Assembly (NCBI GenBank): GCA_002221725.1
Contig: NJFT01000293.1
Span: forward strand, 1-41,721
Origin: Scedosporium boydii
Taxonomy: Eukaryota > Ascomycota > Sordariomycetes > Microascales > Microascaceae
Direction of reading: 5' to 3'
Length of the DNA stretch: 41,721 nt
Shown here: positions 33,925-41,721 of the stretch, one piece after another
Numbering within the stretch: position 1 is the first letter of the stretch
Layout of the letters: every line of letters begins with the position of its first letter
Notes under the pieces: generated by a model
Told to the model about the DNA's origin: nothing
The model's input: the letters and a program-made list of their open reading frames with translations, nothing else
The model's database searches: none
Made by a program: the position numbers and the translations under genes

Positions 33925-35895
33925 ATGCAGATAAACTCACAAGAGCGGACTCTTCTACCTTCGTCGTTTGTTTCTCATCTTATCGGGTTTCCTTTTTTGT
34001 CCCTTATTTGAAACGGGTGTGGCCTTCTCCACGAGTTACACAAAAAGGATCGATGTATCCACGGGTTCGGCTCTATGCCGGCCAGAAAGCGAAAGGAACG
34101 GATCGCTCTTTTTTTTTCCAGTTTGCGGGCAACTACCGCCCGCGCTCTCTCGCCAATCTCACCATCTCGGGGCGCCCGAGGAGTCCGTCGATGGGCCCGA
34201 AGTAACCGAGGCTGGAAGAAGAATTGGGAGGAAGCATGTATGATATAACGAACACAACCAATGAATAGAACGGAAATTCGCGTTAGAGGATCTAGCTTGT
34301 AGTACCTCGTAGCCTGGCACATGCACCATCGCTCATGATTGCGTTGGCCAAAAAGGGGGAACAGAATTAGTTCGATTCACTCCGACCAAACAAGCCCTCC
34401 TCCTTTTTGCTTTGCCTTTTCACACAGAGGACAGAGGTTCACCCAGGGTCATGGCACCAAGAGCGGAGTATCTGGTCCGCCCGCCCACGCAACTCGGCAG
34501 AGGTGGGTGTGGTGAACCCGCAAGGATTCCCTGTTCCTCCCTGCATTCGTGTAAGTACAAAGTCGTGTTAGGTGCGGAAGGCTTGGGTCAGGTGCTTCTT
34601 CTCATTTGGCTTCGCACACACATCGATTGGGTCTAACTTGCAGGTCTTTGGAAACTCGCGATGCCCGAGTGGCACCGAAGGCCTGGCCCCTTTTCATCAA
34701 CATACCCGATCTTCTCTCCCCGGTTTGGATTAGAATCCTCGTGAACCCCCTTCCCCATCTTTCCTTCAAGGGGGTGTAAAAGCTCAGTTTACGGGGATCC
34801 CCGATGACTTTTCCCTTTTATCTTTCTTTATTTCCTCCTCCGGGGGAATCAACGGCTATTTTGTCCCCTTCTGGCTTATTTTAAACTCAGTTCCAACTCC
34901 CGCCCGAGCCGGTATCTCAAAATATCCCTGGCCGGTTTAATCCTACTCCTACGAAGTACATGAATATATCTCACCTCATCTGCCCAACGTTGCATTTCTG
35001 CCACAGTAAGAGCGGGAAGATCGGGAAAGGTGGAAGTAGAAAAACACTAGCCCTCAGAACTGAGAATTTTTCGTGAACCAACATGTTTATTTTGATCGAC
35101 CGCTAATTTCCGTCACTTATATTATTATTATTTTTTTTTTTTACTATACGCGAAAGAAGAAGAAGAAAAAGGAAAATAATAACATCTCCTTCTTCGGTTA
35201 ATGGCCCCAAAAGAGACCGCCTGGGGGGCACAAGGTCGACATACCGGGTCATGACCGAACCCTCCCCCCTGCTATAATATGCAGTATTAATGGGCTACAG
35301 GTTGCAATGTTGCACCCGACGCACCTCTTTCTCCCTCGCAACACGCAGCGCGACCCAGAAAAGGGAAGGGATGGGGGCCAGTCTCAGTATAGTGGCCCCC
35401 TCCCCCCTCTTTTTGCTTTTGCTCGTGTTGTCCGCGACGCCTAGCAAAGGCGGTCGGGCTTTGCTTGAGAAAGGGGGTTTCGGGCCCGACAGTTTGGTTT
35501 ACCCTGGTTGAAAAGTGGGCGCTGGCAAATCAATAGTTTAGATCAATCGAGAGTACCAAGTACCAAGGTACTTGTACATAGGAAGTACTCAATTAATCCA
35601 ACTTCGTCCTCTCATGTCGGACTGTTTTCCTCTTTCTAGGTTTGCAGTTTATTACTGTTTAACATTGAAGTGTCCCAATCTTGATCCTTCTAATATCACT
35701 GCACCCATAAATAACACCAGAAATGGTTTTCAAAAGTTGGAGATACGAAATCCAACTCATTTATATTCATCCATGTAAATTTCGTGCCACACAGACTTCC
35801 AAGCATGATCTGAAGGGCTCCTCTCTGTGCTGCATGGTGATGACATCCTGTGCTACTCTTGTCCTGTGGTGCCTTCCTAATGCAAACCTGATGTT

Positions 35896-35906
35896 GTACG
35901 AAGTAC
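35896..35906 (+). repeat. Dispersed 11-bp element GTACGAAGTAC
   Basis: Exact copy, followed by further GTAC-type boxes (CGAGGTAGTACTTTGTA) within 20 bp. It lies in the gene-poor right end. Confidence 0.8.
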
Positions 35907-36726
35907 CGAGGTAGTACTTTGTAATTGGACTCGCGTTTTTCGAGGCCAACCGAACCCGCCGCTCACTTCGCTCTTTCTCGTCCCGTCGTACTTGTACTGC
36001 CGTGCTCAGCCCTCATACAGCTACCTGTTTTGGACTCGGACAATATATTGGCTGGGATTATTATATATCGCCGTATCACCGAGGTCCGGTAGTACGACAT
36101 ACGTGTCCGCGTCAAGGGAGACGAAGCTGCATCGCATCCGGGAGTAATTACTTCGTTGGGGGGATTAATTCCGCGGACGCACCCCATCTACGGCTTCCAA
36201 GGCCTGCCCAAACAGGGAACAATTTCAGTTTCCAAAAGTTCGTGGTTCGAAAACGACTAAGATGAACCCAAGGAACAACGGCCTCGCGATGTAACCTCCA
36301 TGAAATGAAATGGCCACCATCATCCAGGTCAGAAATGAAACGAAATCAGATGCCGCCTGCGCCCCCTTCCTTCCCTCGAACCAGCTCATCGGTTGGCATC
36401 CGGGGGCTGACCCGTGTCCCCCGGCCATTCTCGTTCTCCGGCAAGGACAAGTAGTGTAAGAACGTGGATGCAACCCAACCCTCCCTTCTCCCCAGAAACC
36501 CCCTTCGCGGGACCCGCCAGGTCACTCTGCCTAACCCAGAGACTTGGTAACCGCAAATGCCGCCAAGGAGGCCGAAATGTGGTGCTACACCTGGCAAAGT
36601 GGACACGAAAGTGCCAACAGCATTAAACCGACCATCACATCAATCACATCCCTTAGTTCCGAGTGACACCTGACACGTTTTCCAGCCATACGGCCTCCAC
36701 GCTAGGCCCATCGATTCTTTGTCCTT

Positions 36727-36747
36727 CCCCCCCCCCCCCCCCCCCCC
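36727..36747 (+). repeat. Poly-C homopolymer of 21 residues
   Basis: Twenty-one consecutive C, then A and six more C. Such long C-runs are rare and often mis-sized by sequencing. The window edge itself starts in another C-run (1-16). Confidence 0.9.
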
Positions 36748-39595
36748 ACCCCCCAAAACCCCACTTCGTGTTCTTCTCTGTTACTCACTGACGAGCGTGT
36801 TGGTCGGAACAGTAGGCCTACGACTAGGATTGAATCATGCAGGTTGATGGATGCGGCAGAAATGGCTAACATCTGGTGGCCTGCTAAAGCCCGATGACGC
36901 GCTTGGCCGACTGGTTTTCGGGGTTACTAGTAGGTTGGCCAGCGCCCTTTTTTTTCGGAGAAGTACTTTTTTCGTTCTCACCCCCATCCCTCTAGGCAGT
37001 TCTATCCCGGCATCTTCTTCTGAGTTGGCTGGGCATGAATCAGTCCATCTTCACAGCCTAGATCAACAAGGCTTCCGGAGCTTCTCAACTTGCTCCGCTA
37101 AGAGTCGTCCAGGGTTTATCGCGGCCCCGATAAGACCGATGATCCATACCTAACGCAGCTGGCTTCTGACACCATTACACCGTCTATTACACGACCCAGA
37201 ATACCGGCATTTCCCTAGGGCCACCCGAGAATGGTCTATCGACAGGTCGGTGGATATTATGCCTAGTGTAGCCCTGGTGCCAAGTCTAGTGATTAACCTC
37301 GCTCCATAAGTAGTAATTGCTGCGGCGTAATTTTGGTGGTGGTGCGAGGCATTATTGTCCAGATTTCACTTTGGTAGTCGAGCAGCGCCATGTGCCACGG
37401 GCGATTCGGCGAATTCCAAGGCAAAGGGATGGTGTGGCACCAAATCCGGCATGGCCGCCATCATGGGATATCTTTTGTAATAACAGAGGATTATTTTCTT
37501 GTATGGTGTGACCGGGAAGCGGATTTAATGAGGTTCAGTCCAAATCATGTTCGAATGCATCCTCATGCGCCTCTAGCTTGGTTCGAATCTTACCCTATCA
37601 ATTTGTGCGACCAATGCGTGGAACAGCCCGCCCTCCAACAACGAATCCTTCTGGACGGATCGGGACCCCAAGAATGACTGAGGGGGCACAAGAACTATTA
37701 AGCGCCCACCCAGTTCGAGAGTCCAATAGCGCCTGACGCTCGACGAGGTACAGTGACAGGAAGCAGGTTCTCTTTGACCTCCTCTCCGCTCTGCTTCCGG
37801 GCGAAAAGTTGGGTGTCCTACATCATGGATAAGCGACCATCAGACCATGGCGACATGTCCCGTCACCGCCAGATTGAGGTCTTGAAGGAAGACTATCCAG
37901 ATAAGTGCTAGCAACCTTCATCCATTGAGGTCGGGATGCATAACCAGGGTTCTGAATGGCTGAAGTGTGCCCGAGAACATCCCTGCATGAGGAGGGCCAT
38001 CTTGGCTGTCCGACCAGTTAGCATTGAGGAGTAAATTGATGGTACCATTGGTCGAGAGCGTGCAGCTCTAGCATCACGGTGAGATTATTGTCGGCTGCCA
38101 TCCACCCTGTTCTTGGTGGCGACCCTCGCTAAAGTCGCTTATGTTCGTCGTCCCATGCAGTCGATGATGTTCGATCGATTAAAAAGCAAGTCATCCGCTG
38201 ACCGACTCAAGTTACAAGGAGAGATTTGGCTTCCCCGACCCTCCCTAGACTTCCGAAAAGGGTTGGGAGTATATTAATTAATACCTATTGCGATGCAGTC
38301 ATTGATCCCGGCGCTCAGATGGAAAATGGAAAATGGTGTGAAAGACTTGGCAGGATGGATGCTGGGAGACAAGTAGTGATACTTCTTGGCTGCGCTGGTC
38401 CCGACAGACTGGGTCAGGCTATTCCACTTCAGAGTCCTTCCAATAAAACGACCCGGCTCGCTAAAGTGGCGGCTGCAGGATTCAAACCACATGCGCAATT
38501 CGAAGGAACCCAGGGTCATTTACTGGAAATGGGGGACAGGGGGAAGGATTTTCTGCGTTCTGTCTATGGGACACAAAACATCGGCTGTACCTGTAAAGTG
38601 ACCTCGTACAGTCCAGTGTCCTTCTGTACTCTGGTCTTCGGGGATATATCAAATATATTTTCCTGCTCTCGCTGCTTTGTCGCGGATCTTTAGGGGCGTT
38701 GTAGTTGGACATCAGACGCCAGATCCACTGACGGATGACAGTTGCTGCCAAGGTTCATGCCAAACGTTATTCCCTGCAAAGTAGTCTGGGAGAATGGGAC
38801 ATTGAAGGGAAGAAGACGGTGTAATTGAGATCAATTGATAGTGACGGCAAAAGTACGACACGTCACATTGGTGCACCCCACTTCACCGTCCAAGACGATG
38901 CAAATTGGTACACCAGGGAGAACCGCAAGCGGTGGCTCCTCACACCTAACATCTTAAAGTGCGAGACACATCCGTATCCGTAGATATCAATGATTTGTCT
39001 GGGGGATCGTCCTCGACCTTCCGTTTCTGCCTCGCCAGTTAAATCAGCTGTCAACCACGGTCCGCCGTCACACCAAGGCTTATCACTCCAATAGATGGAG
39101 GTACTTGTAAGTGGTATCCACCGCTACTCTCTTGCCAGAGCTTCTACTTACACTACGATGTAAAGCTCCACGGATGCAACATTCAAGCCTACGAAGTAGT
39201 GCAGGATTGGAAATGTCAACCTATATTAATACTACTTGTACTTCGTAGGTGATGACCACCCCATTTGATTTGATAGCAAAAACTCACGGCCAACGCCAAG
39301 ATTGGAACAAAACACTCACATTGTCCGTCCTCTGACCTTGGCTTAGGGACTAGCAAGGGTATTCCAAGAAGAGAGCGTTACCCACCAGGTCGGCCTAACC
39401 ATAAGCGGCGACGATTGGACAACAATTAATAGCCGGGGGACGGGTCGGGACGCTAGTCGGAAATGAACAAACGAAGCTGGAATGAGGTGGCAAAATCCCC
39501 AAAAAATGCCTTGTCGCCGTCCGACCCAGCTGTCTGGTTGTTTGAGACCTGGTCCAATACCTCGGGTTTCTTTCAAGTACACTTGTACATACTTC

Positions 39596-39612
39596 TACGA
39601 AGTACTTCGTAC
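39596..39612. repeat. Two overlapping dispersed elements, TACGAAGTACTTCGTAC
   Basis: An exact GTACTTCGTAC at 39602-39612 overlaps a reverse-oriented near-copy TACGAAGTAC at 39596-39605. The result is a dyad-symmetric 17-bp block in non-coding DNA. Confidence 0.8.
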
Positions 39613-39965
39613 ACCGTCTACCCACACTCGGACAGCTTCAGAGTGGAGCAGACGGTGTCTCCTCTTGGTATCAAATCGATCTCGGGTCGCGATTGGTAAT
39701 GAGTGCCTCTGGTGTCCGCACTAGTGGACGACATCTTACATCAGACACGCATGAATTGGCTAGGCCAGTCTGCCAACTTGCCGTCCCTGGTTAGGGAGGA
39801 GCGGTGACCACAAGAGCAATACGATTACAACGTGTTGGTCCTTCATCCTGACTTCGTCGTGTTCCTTTCTTCCATTGTCACTGGAGGCTGTTGTTTCTTT
39901 GGGGGCGGGGATGCGAAATTAGTCATATAGTAACCTACGCTATAGGGCCAGGGCTGGAGTCGAAT

Positions 39966-39976
39966 GTACGAAGTAC
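39966..39976 (+). repeat. Dispersed 11-bp element GTACGAAGTAC
   Basis: Exact copy in the dense cluster of the right-hand gene-poor region. Confidence 0.8.
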
Positions 39977-40272
39977 TTATGCCAGGCGTCCGCCAATGAA
40001 CACTGTGTGAGCACTGTAGTTTTCACTGCTTCTTTCATTGTTCTACGGATTCGACTTGGAGTCTTGGTGTACAAAGGGAGGTATCACCAGATGAAGCTGT
40101 GTGGGTTAAACGGGAACTGTTGTTACCGGCAGAGCTTTCTGCCCCCGCGCCTTCACATCGCTGATGTTTATCTTTTTTTTTCATGCCAAGCGTAGGCATG
40201 AGAATAAGGAATGAACAACTGGCAGAGCGTCCACGGCGATACTTCGTACTGGCGAGAGCCTTGGGCTGTCGG

Positions 40273-40283
40273 GTACTTCGTAC
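40273..40283 (-). repeat. Dispersed 11-bp element GTACTTCGTAC
   Basis: Exact copy, 33 bp after a 10-bp near-copy TACTTCGTAC at 40240-40249 and about 50 bp before TACGAAGTAT at 40325-40334. Confidence 0.8.
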
Positions 40284-41402
40284 ATCGCCATCGCCTCCTT
40301 GGTACCTGTGCCTCAGTGCAATCATACGAAGTATATGAAAGACCTGGAGGACGAAGTAAGCTCTATAAGTTGGAAAACCTAGTGATAATTGAGGGATGAT
40401 GGTCATTTTCGCTCCTTCCGTCCTCCAAAATACATCCAACAAGGATTGTACACATCAATTGAGACGAATTGCTCTGTTGATACTTATTGGGCGCCCTACT
40501 TATTACCGCAGGTTCCACCTTTGTACAGAGTAGTACACCACCACTTCGCAGAAATGATTCGGAGCGGCAAGTGCATCCCTTGCCGTATTGAGCATTAATC
40601 CAGGATTGCCGGTCACCCCTGGACTTTCTCTGTTCTCATCAGAACCGTAATCTGCAACCGGGCATGGATGCCTCATCACTGGCATGAGAGCCTGCTTTGC
40701 CGTCAGAAGAGCCGCCAATTAGCACTCCGAACTTGTACTTCGTAATGAAGTACCTGACTGTATACACACAGTACATAGAGTATCGTTCACCTTCCCACCA
40801 TACCACTCAATGGGCCTTCTTTCCTTCATACTCTACATTTGTCGAAGTTGCCAAGAGGGACTGCGTCTGCGTTGCCCTGCCCTGGATGGACCTCCCCCAC
40901 CCTAGACGCACATGCAGTAGCTGCACCGCGGCACCCTCGAATAATCTACAATTGACCAGACGGTGGACCTGGACAGACTTGTTAAATTGGTCATTGTGCT
41001 TTGGACCAAGACTGTACTTGTACAATTTTATTCACACTAATTAGGTTCTGAAAATACTGGTCCTTCCTTCCCCCGATGTTACTGGGTTGACAAAAATCCC
41101 AGCCGAGTATAGTGTAATCCGCCGATTGCGCGCCTTAGTGGCAGAACAGGCATGCGTGACGCAGCCCTGGCAGCGCCTGAAGCCTGCTTGAATTAGATTG
41201 CGGGATCACTAGATTGCCAGCCGAGCTCGGTAATGAATGGAACATTGAACCTTGCGCAAATCGAAACTACCACACCCTTACCCTACGAGGAGCCACCACA
41301 GACTGACAATCCCGCTTGCTGGTTGCTCGCATCAAATGCATCGAAAAGACGAAGTTCAAATTACAAGTCTTCCGTCGTAGGACGATCCCAGTCCAATGCG
41401 AG

Positions 41403-41413
41403 GTACGAAGTAC
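41403..41413 (+). repeat. Dispersed 11-bp element GTACGAAGTAC
   Basis: Exact copy near the right edge. A degenerate relative (AGTACGAAACGTACG) follows about 35 bp downstream. Confidence 0.8.
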
Positions 41414-41721
41414 ATATATCCCCAGCCCGTGAGCACATCAAGTACGAAACGTACGCGACAACACCCTCGCTTCCTCCAGTGTTCAGTTTCACGCATAATT
41501 CTCCAAAAAAACCCAAGGGTGTGTAGAACATCCAGTACCATCATACTGCGGAGGACTCGATCGTCTGGGCCACATACCTATTCAATGCCCCTTTCATCCT
41601 GGTAGGGACATCGATCAGATGGGAGAGGGTGTATTTGCATTTGAGCGTAGTACATCAAATTGATTGATGTAGCTTGAGTTCGAGATTCCAAGTTGTCGTT
41701 GCAATGCTAGTAACGGTACTT

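Larger units (their letters stand above)
33925..41721. other. Gene-poor right end of the window
   Basis: About 7.8 kb with no gene I can support. Open frames are at most about 155 codons, on both strands, with no domain or codon bias. The toa1 3' end occupies the first few hundred bases. Visible structure: a run of 21 C at 36727-36747; five exact copies of the GTACGAAGTAC element (35896, 39602, 39966, 40273, 41403); and near-copies at 34950, 39190, 39238, 39596, 40240, 40325 and 40735. AT-rich patches occur (35090-35180, 36040-36070), but overall composition is mixed. Confidence 0.55.

Noticed and set aside
35370..35511. Possible small secreted protein with a signal-like start (MGASLSIVAPSPLFLLLLVL)
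   Set aside because: Only 47 residues, no cysteine pattern, and the hydrophobic stretch is encoded by a CT-rich tract. Not enough to call a gene.
37575..37600. B-box-like GGTTCGAATC suggesting a tRNA
   Set aside because: The flanking bases do not form a T-arm stem and no A-box or acceptor stem is found at the right distance.
38226..38693. 155-codon frame in the right gene-poor end
   Set aside because: Starts at a TTG rather than ATG and shows no recognisable domain.

Overview
The window looks like nuclear DNA of a filamentous ascomycete (Pezizomycotina, most likely a Sordariomycete). Eight protein-coding genes can be rebuilt. Seven carry short introns, mostly 60-95 nt, with GTANGT-type donors, CTAAC-type branch sites and YAG acceptors. 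Introns can be placed so that every reading frame closes exactly. Coding exons prefer C-ending codons, and promoters and leaders are pyrimidine-rich. I found no rRNA, convincing tRNA, CRISPR array, intact transposon or viral gene.

Left block (1-10974): a PPZ-type Ser/Thr phosphatase (770-2545, +) converges with a tRNA-dihydrouridine synthase of the Dus3 type (4229-6768, -). Dus3 is divergent from a six-blade kelch protein (7911-9494, +), which converges with the respiratory supercomplex factor Rcf2 (10161-10974, -).

Middle desert (10975-21909): about 10.9 kb with no gene I can support. It has mixed base composition without obvious AT-rich blocks, so it does not look like heavily RIP-mutated transposon DNA.

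Right block (21910-33924): a split-finger C2H2 regulator of the Sfp1 type (+), then a kelch-BTB protein resembling Ral2/LZTR1 (-). The latter is divergent from the APC/C activator Cdc20/Slp1 (+), which is followed in tandem by the TFIIA large subunit Toa1 (+). The last 7.8 kb (33925-41721) is again gene-poor.

The genes are conserved housekeeping or signalling genes, not an operon or a biosynthetic cluster. Themes are growth and stress signalling (PPZ, Sfp1, Ral2-like), the cell cycle (Cdc20), transcription (Toa1), translation (Dus3) and respiration (Rcf2). I see no evidence that they act as one system.

The strongest unexplained signal is an 11-bp element, GTACGAAGTAC (reverse complement GTACTTCGTAC). 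I found it exactly nine times in the spaces between genes, where about 0.02 copies would be expected by chance, plus several near-copies. It is concentrated in the gene-poor stretches. All calls come from reading the sequence; no database search was run.
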